Assembly: GCF_018842675.1 (NCBI RefSeq)
Contig: NZ_JAGTWO010000004.1
Location: forward strand, 3,944,184-4,008,183
Source: Candidatus Pantoea bituminis
Lineage (GTDB): Bacteria; Pseudomonadota; Gammaproteobacteria; Enterobacterales; Enterobacteriaceae
Reading direction: 5' to 3'
DNA: 64,000 nt
Below the pieces are notes generated by a model that saw nothing but the letters and a program-made list of their open reading frames with translations, did not search any database and had not been told where the DNA came from. Below are positions 1 to 9,785 of the stretch, piece by piece; within the stretch, counting starts at the first letter, position 1, and every line of letters begins with the position of its first letter. The position numbers and the translations under genes are program-made.

Positions 1-849
1 ATAAAAAATCAAAACACCGTGAAAAAGGCGAAAGTGCACTGAAGGTGTATCTACAGAGGCTAAAAATCTTTTTGCGCTGCGTAAAACAACATTTGATATG
101 ACGATTTTAGCCAATCCGGTGCCCTGTAAATACAGTTTGCGCCTGGCTACGATGGCGGGAGCTAAAAAATAATCGGTGCCGGTACCAATCCCGCCGAGTT
201 AACTATCCCGCTGGCTAAGGAGGATTTCAATGGTGCACATCAGGTAGAACATACCTTTACCTATCTCACCAAATTAGCGCCATCGGCTGTTGCCATCCCG
301 GAAGTGAATGTTTATCTGAGCCCGCAGGAAAAGGGTGAGGCGGAGAAACGGCTGGCGGATAAAATTCCTCAAGATGCGCGCGTGTATGGCATTCACATCA
401 GTAGTCGTAGCGTTAAACGCCGCTGGCCGGTGGAATCTTATGCGCAGATCATTGAGAAAATTTTGCAAGATCCTAAAGCCCATGTGCTGCTGTTTTGGTC
501 GCCGCAGGGTGCATTAGATCCCAACGATGTCGGTGATTCGGCTCGTATGCAATCTTTGTTGCAACAGGTTAATTCACCGCGCGCAATTGCCTATCCAACC
601 TCATCTATTCGTGAATTGATTGCCGGTCTTGATCGCTGTGAACAGGTGCTGTGTAGTGATGGCGGTCAAATGCATATCACCGCCGCGTTACATAAAAGAC
701 AGGTAGTCTTTTTTGGTGACACCAACGCGGCAGCCTGGCATCCATGGTCTGGTCAGTATGCTATTTTGCAGTCAGCGTCTGGCGATTGTGCCGATATCAG
801 CGTTGATGAAGCCTGGGCTGCCTGGCAGAAATTGCAGGCAGCCTCATAA
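1..849 (+). CDS. Glycosyltransferase family 9 (heptosyltransferase-like), 5' truncated and frameshifted
   Basis: The gene runs in from the left edge, so its N-terminus is missing. The intact C-terminal part (frame 1 from about 172 to the TAA at 847-849) has GT9 features: a Rossmann-like region and the nucleotide-sugar-binding stretch CSDGGQMHITAAL followed by VVFFGDTNAAAWHP. Upstream, recognisable GT9 sequence continues in two other frames: frame 3 up to about 60, then frame 2 from about 62 (LRKTTFDMTILANPVPC) to an in-frame stop at 168-170. The second shift lies in the A-run at 164-169. Family members add heptose or a similar sugar to the LPS core at the inner membrane; the exact sugar cannot be told. 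It converges on the GT4 gene with a 2-base gap. The breaks look like base-call losses, but decay cannot be excluded. Confidence 0.7.
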
Positions 850-851
850 GA

Positions 852-1946
852 TCAGGCCAACTCGGTATACTGCTGAGTGATTTTTTTGACGTCGTAATGT
901 TCCAAAGAAGATTCATTGATATGCGGCAAATGGTGGTAAATCTCCACCATCTTGTCCGCCAAAGCCTGCGCATCAATTGGCGTCAATAAATCAGCCATGC
1001 CCGCTTTAACCAAAATCTCTTCGGGACCACCGGGACAGCGAGTACTGATCACTGGCGTTCCGCACATCAGTGATTCCACAATCACATTGCCAAATCCTTC
1101 ACTGTCCGAGCTCAGAACCATCATGCGGGCATGTTTAATATAAGGAAAAGGGTTTTCCTTGAAGCCTAAGAACAACACGCGATCGGCAATGTTTAACGCT
1201 TCAGCCAAGCTTTTGGCTGCCTGAATACGCTCTTCGGTGCCGGTTCCCAGTAAAACCAGTTTGCATGGCAGGCCTGACTTAGCAAATGCGTGGAGAAGGC
1301 GATCTTGTCGTTTTTGCGGGTGGATGCGTGCCACGTTGATGATGTAATCGGTACCGGCCAAATCACACGGTTCACTGGCCCGCTGGCGAAGCGTAGCGCT
1401 GTCAAAAGGATTGTTAATGACCGCTGTTTTGGCGGGTGTTACGCCCATCACGTCAATCAGATCATCAAGTACCGCCTGGGAAACAGCAGTGATATTTTTG
1501 CCCTGATAAATTTTCGCCATCTTGTTTCTTTTCAACGTGTAATTCAGGCCCTTGCGGTGCCCAAGATAAGTTGATGAGAGAACGCCATGAATGCAATACC
1601 ACAGTCGAGCGGGATCGATAGCTTTACAGCGCGCAACGATGCGATCGGTTTTATGTAGATTGGAGATAATCAGGTCAAACTTACCGTTGGCGGCTTCGTC
1701 CTTGCTTAGCACCTGGTCCAGCTTTTTGGCTCGACGAGACAGCTCAGTGAGCTTACGCCATGGCGCCTTGCTGTGTTGCGTCACCACTTTATAGGCTACG
1801 CCTTCGGGGAGTTTATATGCGCAAACCTCGGCTAAAGAATAGAGGCTGACGTCATGGCCCATCTGCTGCATACACTCGCTTAGGGTCAGTACGACTTTTT
1901 CAGCGCCGCCGCCAGGCAAGCCATCAATGATCATCAAAATGCGCAT
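852..1946 (-). CDS. Glycosyltransferase family 4 (GT-B fold), probably LPS core
   Basis: The 364-residue protein begins MRILMIIDGLPGGGAEKV, the glycine-rich N-terminal loop of GT4 enzymes, and has the C-terminal donor-binding signature EGFGNVIVE (E-x7-E type) at about residues 282-290, followed by GTPVISTRCPGGPEEIL. Such enzymes transfer a sugar from a nucleotide-sugar to a growing glycan on the cytoplasmic face of the inner membrane. Its position beside LPS heptosyltransferase genes suggests a core oligosaccharide step. Acceptor and sugar cannot be read from sequence, so no symbol is given. It is a single gene with no frameshift; transcription converges with the GT9 gene on its downstream side, and tdh lies 88 bases upstream on the same strand. 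Confidence 0.85.
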   Translation of the reverse strand: MRILMIIDGLPGGGAEKVVLTLSECMQQMGHDVSLYSLAEVCAYKLPEGVAYKVVTQHSKAPWRKLTELSRRAKKLDQVLSKDEAANGKFDLIISNLHKTDRIVARCKAIDPARLWYCIHGVLSSTYLGHRKGLNYTLKRNKMAKIYQGKNITAVSQAVLDDLIDVMGVTPAKTAVINNPFDSATLRQRASEPCDLAGTDYIINVARIHPQKRQDRLLHAFAKSGLPCKLVLLGTGTEERIQAAKSLAEALNIADRVLFLGFKENPFPYIKHARMMVLSSDSEGFGNVIVESLMCGTPVISTRCPGGPEEILVKAGMADLLTPIDAQALADKMVEIYHHLPHINESSLEHYDVKKITQQYTELA

Positions 1947-2034
1947 ATCACGTCCAAAACTTCGGTAAAATTAAGCGCCAGTTATACCTTTTCGCTGGCG
2001 CTGGCGCTATCCCGAAACGACCTTTAGCCTCGCG

Positions 2035-3063
2035 TTAATCCCAGTTCAGGATGACTTTTCCTGAGCGTCCTGAGCGCATTTCATCAAAGCCCTGTTGGAA
2101 ATCATCAATGTGATAGCGATGCGTAATGATCGGGGTGAGATCGAGTCCTGACTGAATCAGCGCGGCCATTTTGTACCAGGTTTCAAACATCTCGCGGCCA
2201 TAAATACCCTTGATGAATAATCCTTTGAAAATCACCTGATTCCAGTCGATAGCCATTTCACCGGGCGGAATGCCTAACAGCGCAATGCGTCCGCCGTGGT
2301 TCATCACTTCTAGCAAACTGCGGAAAGCGGGCGGCGCACCTGACATCTCTAATCCGACGTCGAAACCTTCCGTCATGCCCAGCGAGTGCATCACATCATG
2401 GAGATCTTCCTGTGCCACGTTAACTGCTCGCGTTACGCCCATGTTGCGGGCCAGCTCAAGCCGATAATCATTAATATCGGTGATCACCACATTGCGCGCA
2501 CCCACATGGCGGCAAACGGCTGCGGCCATAATACCAATTGGCCCGGCACCACTGATCAAAACATCTTCACCAACCAGATCAAAGGAGAGCGCGGTATGCA
2601 CTGCGTTACCAAAAGGATCAAATATCGCTGCTAATTCGTCAGAGATGTTTTCAGGAATTTTGAAGGCGTTATACGCAGGAATCACCAAATACTCGGCAAA
2701 ACAGCCCTGGCGGTTTACGCCAACACCGACGGTATTGCGGCATAAATGCGTACGTCCGGCGCGACAATTGCGGCAATGGCCGCAGGTAATATGCCCTTCG
2801 CCTGAAACACGATCGCCAATAGTGAAGCCTTTCACTTCCTGACCAATAGCAACGACTTCACCCACATATTCGTGGCCGGTAATCATCGGGACCGGAATGG
2901 TTTTCTGTGACCAGTCGTCCCAGTTGTAGATGTGTACATCGGTGCCGCAAATAGCCGTTTTACGAATTTTGATCAGCAGATCGTTATGACCTGGCTCAGG
3001 AATCGGCGCATCCGTCACCATCCAAATACCGGGCTCTTTTTTCAGTTTAGCGAGTGCTTTCAT
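2035..3063 (-). CDS. tdh: L-threonine 3-dehydrogenase
   Basis: The enzyme oxidises L-threonine to 2-amino-3-ketobutyrate with NAD+, the first step of threonine-to-glycine conversion. It has 342 residues (E. coli 341). Visible are the catalytic zinc ligands Cys39 (AICGTDVH) and His64-Glu65 (TGHEYVGE), the structural zinc cysteines 94, 97, 100 and 108, and a dinucleotide loop [12 protein letters not shown]. The reading frame is open for a further 78 codons upstream, but those residues are the kbl region in another frame. The ATG at 3063 has an AGAGGAA ribosome site and gives the family N-terminus [10 protein letters not shown]. It is the second gene of kbl-tdh; kbl runs 17 bases into it. Confidence 0.97.
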   Translation of the reverse strand: MKALAKLKKEPGIWMVTDAPIPEPGHNDLLIKIRKTAICGTDVHIYNWDDWSQKTIPVPMITGHEYVGEVVAIGQEVKGFTIGDRVSGEGHITCGHCRNCRAGRTHLCRNTVGVGVNRQGCFAEYLVIPAYNAFKIPENISDELAAIFDPFGNAVHTALSFDLVGEDVLISGAGPIGIMAAAVCRHVGARNVVITDINDYRLELARNMGVTRAVNVAQEDLHDVMHSLGMTEGFDVGLEMSGAPPAFRSLLEVMNHGGRIALLGIPPGEMAIDWNQVIFKGLFIKGIYGREMFETWYKMAALIQSGLDLTPIITHRYHIDDFQQGFDEMRSGRSGKVILNWD

Positions 3064-4272
3064 CGGCGGTTCCTCTGGCAATGACGCCAAGTTGTTGACC
3101 GATGCGGGTAAAAGCGGCCACCGCGCGTTCGAGTTGCTCTTGCGTATGCGCCGCAGAGATCTGGGTGCGAATGCGCGCCTGACCTTTTGGCACCACCGGA
3201 TAAAAGAAGCCGGTAACGTAAATACCTTCCAGCTGGAGCAAACGGGCAAATTCCTGCGCCACATTCGCATCACCCAGCATGACTGGAATGATGGCATGAT
3301 CGGCGCCAGCCAGAGTAAATCCGGCGGCTGTCATCTGTTGACGGAAATAGCGGGCATTATCCCATAAGCGCTGACGCAGGCCATCACCTTCGCTGAGTAA
3401 CTCCAGCACGCGAAGCGAGGCAGCGACAATGGCGGGTGCCAGGGAATTAGAAAAGAGATAAGGACGTGAGCGCTGGCGCAACCATTCAATCACTTCCGCT
3501 TTAGCAGCGGTATAACCGCCCGATGCGCCACCCAGCGCTTTGCCTAAGGTGCCAGTAATAATGTCGACGCGGCCCATGACATCGCAATATTCGTGCGTGC
3601 CGCGCCCGGCGTTGCCAACAAATCCCACTGCATGAGAATCATCAACCATCACCAGCGCAGAAAATTCGTCAGCCAGATCGCAAATGGCCTTTAAATTAGC
3701 GATGACGCCATCCATCGAGAACACGCCATCGGTGGCAATCAGAATATGACGCGCACCTTTATCGCGTGCTTGCTGTAAACAGGCGCGCAGTTCTTGCATG
3801 TCATTGTTAGCGTAGCGATAACGTTGTGCTTTACACAGCCGCACGCCATCAATAATCGAGGCATGGTTTAGCGCATCAGAAATAATGGCATCGTCTGCAT
3901 CCAGTAAGGTTTCGAACAGGCCGCCGTTAGCATCAAAACAAGATGAATAGAGAATGGCATCTTCCATGCCGAGAAATTCAGCCAGACTTTTTCCAGCTGC
4001 TTGTGGGCATCTTGCGTACCGCAGATGAAGCGCACCGAAGCCATGCCGAAGCCGTGAGAATCCATGCCGTCTTTGGCGGCCTGAATCAGGGCGGGATGAT
4101 TGGCTAAGCCTAAATAATTATTGGCACAGAAATTTATGACGTGATTGCCGTCCCCAACTTCAATATCGGCTTGTTGGGCAGACGTAATAATGCGTTCTTG
4201 TTTAAACAACCCTTCCTGACGCGCCGTATCCAGTTGCTGACGTAATTGTTGATAAAATTGCGCTGGCATCAT
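3047..4272 (-). CDS. kbl: 2-amino-3-ketobutyrate CoA ligase (glycine C-acetyltransferase), frameshifted
   Basis: This PLP enzyme cleaves the product of Tdh with CoA to glycine and acetyl-CoA. The N-terminal part ([30 protein letters not shown]) and the C-terminal part ([19 protein letters not shown] lysine in [10 protein letters not shown]) lie in different frames. The switch is at the T5 run 3988-3992 on the plus strand: one more base restores [16 protein letters not shown] and a single protein of about 408 residues (E. coli 398). The start is ATG ATG at 4272/4269 behind GAGGAGAG. The C-terminus runs about ten residues past the usual end (after QLGVIA) and overlaps tdh. A base-call loss is the likely cause of the break. 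Confidence 0.93.
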
Positions 4273-4499
4273 TGCTCTCCTCAGATGGCGGAAATTTGGC
4301 ACATCTTACTGAGCAGAGAGTCCAATCGCGATAAATCGCCCAACAGAATGTCAATTTTGCAGCATAGTTCACGCCTCGGCGCGTGAAGTACAAATGGTTA
4401 CAGAGTCATCTGGCTGTCTGCACCTTGATGAAATGTTATGATAATAGTCATTAGCGTGTGGAACCTCCTGTTTCACCCCATAACTTCGAAGGTATTAAC

Positions 4500-5432
4500 A
4501 TGATTATCGTAACTGGCGGCGCAGGAATGATTGGCAGCAACATCGTCAAGGCGCTGAACGATCGCGGTCACACCGACATTTTGGTGGTGGATAATCTGAA
4601 AGACGGCACCAAATTTGCGAATCTGGTCGATTTGGATATCAGCGATTACATGGACAAAGAAGAGTTTCTGATTAGCCTGATGGCTGGTGATGATCTCGGT
4701 CCAATCGAAGCGATATTCCATGAAGGTGCCTGCTCTGCCACCACCGAATGGGATGGCAAATACATGATGGATAATAACTATCAGTATTCGAAAGAGCTGC
4801 TGCACTTCTGCCTTGAGCGTGAAATCCCGTTTCTTTATGCCTCATCTGCTGCGACTTACGGCGGACGCAACGAAAACTTTATTGAAGAGCGTCAATATGA
4901 GCAGCCACTGAACGTTTATGGCTACTCAAAAATGTTGTTCGATCACTACGTGCGTCAGATTCTGCCAGAAGCTAATTCGCCTGTTTGTGGATTCCGTTAT
5001 TTCAACGTGTATGGCCCGCGTGAAGGGCACAAAGGCAGCATGGCCAGCGTAGCTTTCCATCTTAATACGCAGATCAGCAACGATGAAAATCCAAAACTGT
5101 TTGAAGGCAGCGATGGCTTCAAACGCGATTTCATTCACGTTGATGATGTTGCCGCTGTGAACCTGTGGTGTTGGGAGAATGGCGTTTCGGGAATCTATAA
5201 CTGTGGTACTGGTCGTGCTGAATCTTTCCAGGAAGTGGCTGATGCTGTGCTGAAATTCCATGAAAAAGGTCAGATTGAGTACATTCCGTTCCCGGAAAAA
5301 CTCAAAGGACGTTATCAGGCCTACACACAAGCCGATCTCACTAATCTGCGCGCGACAGGCTATGACAAACCGTTTAAAACCGTGGCGCAAGGTGTGGCTG
5401 AATACATGGTTTGGCTGAACCGTAACGCGTAA
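4500..5432 (+). CDS. hldD: ADP-L-glycero-D-manno-heptose 6-epimerase
   Basis: HldD converts ADP-D-glycero- to ADP-L-glycero-D-manno-heptose, the donor for inner-core LPS. The 310-residue length equals E. coli HldD. It is an SDR-type epimerase: the NADP loop GGAGMIG lies at residues 6-12 and the YxxxK motif in VYGYSKML near residue 140. The open frame extends 14 codons further upstream, but the ATG at 4500 gives the family start MIIVTGGAG. It heads the rightward operon hldD-waaF-waaC, with waaF 17 bases downstream. The 227-base gap to the divergent kbl start must hold both promoters; I could not pick a convincing box there. Confidence 0.97.
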   Translation: MIIVTGGAGMIGSNIVKALNDRGHTDILVVDNLKDGTKFANLVDLDISDYMDKEEFLISLMAGDDLGPIEAIFHEGACSATTEWDGKYMMDNNYQYSKELLHFCLEREIPFLYASSAATYGGRNENFIEERQYEQPLNVYGYSKMLFDHYVRQILPEANSPVCGFRYFNVYGPREGHKGSMASVAFHLNTQISNDENPKLFEGSDGFKRDFIHVDDVAAVNLWCWENGVSGIYNCGTGRAESFQEVADAVLKFHEKGQIEYIPFPEKLKGRYQAYTQADLTNLRATGYDKPFKTVAQGVAEYMVWLNRNA

Positions 5433-5449
5433 AGGAACCTGCACCGGCA

Positions 5450-6507
5450 ATGAAAATTCTGGTTATCGGCCCATCTTGGGTCGGCGATATGATGATGTCG
5501 CAAAGTCTCTATCGTACGCTCAAGGCCGAGCATCCTGATGCCGTGATTGACGTGATGGCACCCGCATGGTGCCGTCCGCTGTTGTCACGCATGCCGGAAG
5601 TGAATCAGGCGCTGGCGATGCCGCTTGGACATGGCGCGCTGGAAATCGGCGAGCGACGTCGATTGGGCAAGTCGCTGCGCGGTAGCCATTATGATCGCGC
5701 CTATGTGCTGCCTAACTCCTTTAAATCTGCGTTGGTGCCGTTCTTTGCAGGAATTAAACGTCGCGTTGGTTGGCGTGGGGAAATGCGTTACGGCCTGCTA
5801 AATGATCTGCGTAAGCTGGACAAAGCGGCTTTTCCGTTGATGGTCGAACGCTATGTTGCGCTGGGCTATGACACGCCAGTCAGTTCAGCAAAACAGCTGC
5901 CGCAGCCTTTGTTGTGGCCGCAGTTGCAGGTTGAAGATCAGGAAAAATTGAAACGGCAGCGCAGTTTCAGCTTTCTGCCGATCGTCCTATTGTGGGCTTC
6001 TGCCCTGGCGCTGAGTTTGGTCCAGCTAAACGTTGGCCGCACTACCATTATGCCGCGTTGGCGCAGCAACTCATCGCTGAAGGCTATCAAGTGGTGCTGT
6101 TCGGCTCGGCAAAAGATCGTCCTACCGGTGAAGAGATCATTGCGGCATTACCTGACGAAGCTCGTTCCCATTGCCGTAATTTGTCCGGCGATACGTCGCT
6201 GGAACAAGCAGTGATTCTGCTGGCGCATTGCCGTGCAGTAGTCAGTAATGACTCTGGTTTGATGCACATCGCCGCTGCACTAAACCGGCCGTTAGTGGCG
6301 TTGTATGGACCGAGCAGCCCAGACTTCACACCACCGCTCGCCAGGCAAGCGCGGGTGATTCGCCTGATTACGGGCTATCACAAAGTACGTAAAGGCGACG
6401 CAGAGCAGGGTTATCATCAAAGCATGATCGACATTCAACCAGTTCGCGTTCATCAGGAATTAAATGCGTTATTGAATAGCGAGCAGGAGATGTCATGCAC
6501 GTCCTGA
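5450..6507 (+). CDS. waaF: ADP-heptose:LPS heptosyltransferase II, frameshifted
   Basis: WaaF adds the second heptose of the LPS inner core (GT9 family). The N-terminal part MKILVIGPSWVGDMMMSQ and the C-terminal part VGFCPGAEFGPAKRWP, with CRAVVSNDSGLMHIAAAL and VALYGPSSPDFTPP, are typical. They lie in different frames, joined by restoring one A at the AAA run 5951-5953, which gives LKTAAQFQLSADRPIVGFC and a 352-residue protein (E. coli 348). Second gene of hldD-waaF-waaC, overlapping waaC by 13 bases. Loss of WaaF normally gives a deep-rough phenotype, so a base-call error is more likely than a true mutation. Confidence 0.93.
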
Positions 6508-7469
6508 TTGTTAAAACCTCTTCAATGGGCGATGTGTTGCACACATTGCCCGCGCTAACGGATGCGATGCACGCCATTCCTGGCATTCGTTTCGATTGGG
6601 CGGTGGAAGAGAACTTTGCTCAGATTCCAGGCTGGCATCCAGCGGTAGATAAAGTGCTGCCGGTGGCAATTCGCCGCTGGCGTAAACACTGGTTTGGGAG
6701 TCAACAGCGTGAAGAGCGCGTGTTGTTCAAGCGAGAATTGCAGTCACGTCAGTACGATATTGTGATTGATGCACAAGGGCTGATTAAAAGTGCTGCGCTG
6801 GTTACACGCCTGTCAAAAGGTGTAAAACATGGTCAGGATAGTCGCAGCGCGCGTGAACCTTTCGCCAGCTGGTGGTACGACATACGCCATGAAGTGAGTA
6901 AGAAGCAGCACGCTGTTGAGCGTACGCGAGAACTTTTTGCTAAAAGTCTTGGTTACGAAAAGCCACAGACGCAGGGCGATTATGCTATTGCCGGTCATTT
7001 CTCGACGATCGCGACAGAAGATGCCGCTCCTTATTTAATCTTTCTGCATGCCACCACACGTGATAATAAACACTGGCCGGAAGATCACTGGCGTGGATTG
7101 ATTGAGCTGGTTCAGCCAATGGGTTTACGCGTGAAATTGCCTTGGGGCGCCGAGCATGAACATCAGCGGGCACAGCGTTTGGCGGAAGGATTCGAGTATG
7201 TTGAAGTCTTACCGAAGCTATCGCTGGAAGCCGTAGCGCAACAGCTGGCTGGCGCGTGTGCAGTGGTATCCGTAGATACCGGTTTAAGTCATCTTACCGC
7301 TGCGCTTGATCGCCCTAATATCACTTTATATGGCCCAACCGATCCGGGGTTAATTGGTGGTTATGGCAAGAATCAATACAGCATGAAGGCTGAGGATAAT
7401 AATCTTAACTCAATTATTAGCCGTGACGTTTTTGCCAAACTAACGTCAATTCTTAACAAGATAAGATAA
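6495..7469 (+). CDS. waaC: ADP-heptose:LPS heptosyltransferase I
   Basis: WaaC transfers the first L-glycero-D-manno-heptose to Kdo2-lipid A. The 324-residue GT9 protein (E. coli 319) begins MHVLIVKTSSMGDVLHTLPA and has the nucleotide-binding segment AVVSVDTGLSHLTAALDRPNITLYGPTDP near residues 255-285. The ATG at 6495 lies inside the end of waaF, as usual for translational coupling. It is the last gene of the hldD operon; the bidirectional hairpin at 7487-7521 ends it. No frameshift. Confidence 0.96.
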   Translation: MHVLIVKTSSMGDVLHTLPALTDAMHAIPGIRFDWAVEENFAQIPGWHPAVDKVLPVAIRRWRKHWFGSQQREERVLFKRELQSRQYDIVIDAQGLIKSAALVTRLSKGVKHGQDSRSAREPFASWWYDIRHEVSKKQHAVERTRELFAKSLGYEKPQTQGDYAIAGHFSTIATEDAAPYLIFLHATTRDNKHWPEDHWRGLIELVQPMGLRVKLPWGAEHEHQRAQRLAEGFEYVEVLPKLSLEAVAQQLAGACAVVSVDTGLSHLTAALDRPNITLYGPTDPGLIGGYGKNQYSMKAEDNNLNSIISRDVFAKLTSILNKIR

Positions 7470-7486
7470 AATATTTTTAGAAAAAC

Positions 7487-7521
7487 ATCCCCAGCCCATG
7501 TATTAATTATGAGCTGGGGAT
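7487..7521. terminator. Bidirectional hairpin terminator between waaC and the GT2 gene
   Basis: The inverted repeat ATCCCCAGC...GCTGGGGAT has one mismatch in the extended stem. It has A-rich sequence on its left (T-rich when read leftward), so it can end the leftward GT2 transcript; it also sits 18 bases after the waaC stop. It includes the last codons of the GT2 gene. Confidence 0.7.
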
Positions 7522-8433
7522 AATTATTTGCACTTCAAAATAATATATTTTTTTGATACTCAATTTAATTAACGGGCTGATAAAAAACTTAAATAATGGC
7601 GTCTTGCATAATATATCATTCATTCTATTTCTGTTTGCATCAGACAATTGATCATTGTGCTTATACAGTAATTGTATAATGTGAGAGGCGGTTAAATAAC
7701 GCCACTTATCCCCAAGCTCAGCATCCATTATGGTCAATGCTTGCGCCCTTAAATTCACCTTCGCACAGGTTAATTTATTAGATAGGCTATGCGCATATTT
7801 AATATAGAGATAAAAAGGTGCTTCATTATAGAGAGTTTTTTCTGATTTACTGAGCAAAGTCGGAAGAAGAGCAATATCTTCATAACAAGTGAATTCGGGG
7901 AAAGGATAAGCCTCTAGCAGCGTTTTCTTTATTATTTTTCCAATAAAATGACCTTGGAATTTCTTGTGCACCAAAAATTCGCGAATAGCGACATCGGATT
8001 CAAGTTTTTTGGGCGACTGCCATTTCCAACCAGAAAGCGCAGGGGGCATTCCTCGGACTTCTTGCAATGGAGTTACCAATATATCAAATTCATTCTGCTC
8101 AATAAAAGAAACTAATTGGGCGAGAGCGTTGCTGTATAAAAGGTCATCACCATCAACCATGGTAATATATTTACCATTACAGAGACTGACAGCAAAGTTT
8201 CTCACTTTACCGATGTTTTTAAATTCTGTCCTGTAATAAAAGCAATGGTTATTTTTACTGGCGACATCTTGCAAAAGCACGCTTGTCTGATCGGTTGAAG
8301 CATCATCGATCATGATAATTTCACAATGTGAAATTTTATCGGCTAATGAATGGAAAACACTCTCCATATTTTGCATGATATAATTTTGCAAATTATGAGC
8401 TGTTACCACAACAGACAAAATCTTTTTCTTCAT
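7507..8433 (-). CDS. Glycosyltransferase family 2 (GT-A fold)
   Basis: The 308-residue protein starts KKKILSVVVTAHNLQNYI and has the GT2 signatures IIMIDDASTDQT (nucleotide binding, about residues 40-50) and MVDGDDLLYSNA (the DxD-type metal site, about residues 92-98). It probably adds an outer-core LPS sugar, to judge from its place between waaC and the O-antigen ligase gene; the donor is unknown. E. coli carries a GT2 gene (yibD/waaH) near tdh, but I cannot show orthology. The stretch is clearly richer in A/T than neighbouring housekeeping genes, suggesting acquisition or relaxed exchange. Confidence 0.85.
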   Translation of the reverse strand: MKKKILSVVVTAHNLQNYIMQNMESVFHSLADKISHCEIIMIDDASTDQTSVLLQDVASKNNHCFYYRTEFKNIGKVRNFAVSLCNGKYITMVDGDDLLYSNALAQLVSFIEQNEFDILVTPLQEVRGMPPALSGWKWQSPKKLESDVAIREFLVHKKFQGHFIGKIIKKTLLEAYPFPEFTCYEDIALLPTLLSKSEKTLYNEAPFYLYIKYAHSLSNKLTCAKVNLRAQALTIMDAELGDKWRYLTASHIIQLLYKHNDQLSDANRNRMNDILCKTPLFKFFISPLIKLSIKKIYYFEVQIIIPSS

Positions 8434-8493
8434 TATTACACCAAATTGAACACTCTTTAAGAAAGCAGTATCTTCTTTACGATATGTAGGTTT

Positions 8494-8530
8494 ACCTTAC
8501 ATCTTCTTATTTATCATTAAGATGTAAGGT
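8494..8530. repeat. 12-bp perfect inverted repeat between GT2 and waaL
   Basis: ACCTTACATCTT at 8494-8505 pairs perfectly with AAGATGTAAGGT at 8519-8530, leaving a 13-base loop. Neither side has a clear T-tract, so it is not a textbook terminator. It lies just downstream of the waaL stop and upstream of the GT2 start, both leftward genes. Confidence 0.75.
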
Positions 8531-8537
8531 CTATGCC

Positions 8538-9785
8538 TTAAAGCGATTTATTCAATCGCTTCCTTTCACCCTGCCAAAGTATAGTCAGAAGCATGATAAC
8601 TGGGAAAAATATCGTTTGATCGCGACTTATAAAGATCACATCAGTCAATCCAGTAATAAGAATAAGTATCATTACAGATAAAAGCGCCGGATTGTGGTAG
8701 CGCCAACTCACCATGATGTTAATAAAATAATAAAATAATAAAACGATTACGCCTAATATGCCTTGTAGACTTGCCGTTTCAATCACTTCGTTATGAAGGT
8801 GCACATCTACATAAGCGAGAGAAGATTTATCACGTTGGGTATTATCGACGTAATTTTGAAACCATTGTTTGCGTTCCTGCTGGCTCATACCAAAAAAATT
8901 GGAAGAAAAACACTGAATACCCACTTTCCACATGGCGAGACGTGTTGTCAGTGAACCCATATCATTGCCCTGAGATTGCTCAAAAATTTGATATTCCTGA
9001 TAGGTTGCATCAATACGAGGCTTAATAACTTTAGTATAACTTGCGCCAATCAATAGCGTGATGGTGCATAATGTCAGTACGAAGCTTTTCCAACCTAAAT
9101 GACGGAATTTAAGTAAACCAATGAGCAATAAAGTGACGGGAAAACTCACCATCGTATTTCGAGTGCCGGTTGCGAACAAAACTAAGTACGCAACAATAAA
9201 AATCACGAATATTGAAAAATAGTGAAAGCGACGTTGAGCATCTTGCAAGAAAATGAAAATAACAGCAGAAGCCAGCGCACTATACATATAAGCAGCACCT
9301 GTTGCCCTGCTTTGGAAGAAATCAACGCGGGGGATATTGTGCATGACCTGCCAAATCCCAACGACCGAAGCAGTTATAAAGGAAATGAGCAATCCATATT
9401 TTATGCTTTTAATATTTTTTGGCGTTAAAAACCTTTTATGTCCAAGGAAGAAAAGTGCGATTACCGCAGCAATCATTAGTCTTTTCCCGCTTGCCAGATA
9501 AGAATTGTAGATATCGAAGTCGTCTTGACCGATGTATTCGATGGCAAACCATAAAACTTTGCTCAATCCCAATAGGAAAAGCGCTGAAATAAATAATTTC
9601 TCAGACTTGGTTAATGTGAACTTTCTGAAACAAAGCCCAATAATCGTCAAATAAGATGTGATAAAGAACGCAATGCGAGCAAATTTTAAATCATAAAATG
9701 TAAATAATATAGAAAAACAAACAATAATAAGTGATGAATTAAAAATCCATCTTAATTTATCTTCAGTTGTCGAATTCAAGATCAT
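8538..9785 (-). CDS. waaL: O-antigen ligase family protein (WaaL-like)
   Basis: The 415-residue polytopic membrane protein has about ten to twelve hydrophobic segments and the large periplasmic loop typical of the Wzy_C/O-antigen ligase family; the loop contains VDVHLHNEVIETASLQGILG, with the conserved His-Asn-Glu region. WaaL joins undecaprenyl-linked O-antigen to lipid A-core at the periplasmic face of the inner membrane. Overall similarity in this family is low and polymerases look alike, so the name rests on topology, that motif and LPS context. Its ATG overlaps the stop of the upstream GT9 gene by 4 bases (ATGA), which indicates co-transcription. The coding sequence is A/T-rich. Confidence 0.8.
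   Translation of the reverse strand: MILNSTTEDKLRWIFNSSLIIVCFSILFTFYDLKFARIAFFITSYLTIIGLCFRKFTLTKSEKLFISALFLLGLSKVLWFAIEYIGQDDFDIYNSYLASGKRLMIAAVIALFFLGHKRFLTPKNIKSIKYGLLISFITASVVGIWQVMHNIPRVDFFQSRATGAAYMYSALASAVIFIFLQDAQRRFHYFSIFVIFIVAYLVLFATGTRNTMVSFPVTLLLIGLLKFRHLGWKSFVLTLCTITLLIGASYTKVIKPRIDATYQEYQIFEQSQGNDMGSLTTRLAMWKVGIQCFSSNFFGMSQQERKQWFQNYVDNTQRDKSSLAYVDVHLHNEVIETASLQGILGVIVLLFYYFINIMVSWRYHNPALLSVMILILITGLTDVIFISRDQTIFFPVIMLLTILWQGERKRLNKSL

Noticed and set aside
3868..4302. Programmed frameshifting at A/T runs as a regulatory system
   Set aside because: Runs are short, no stimulatory structures were seen, and the genes affected share no function; base-call loss explains the pattern better.
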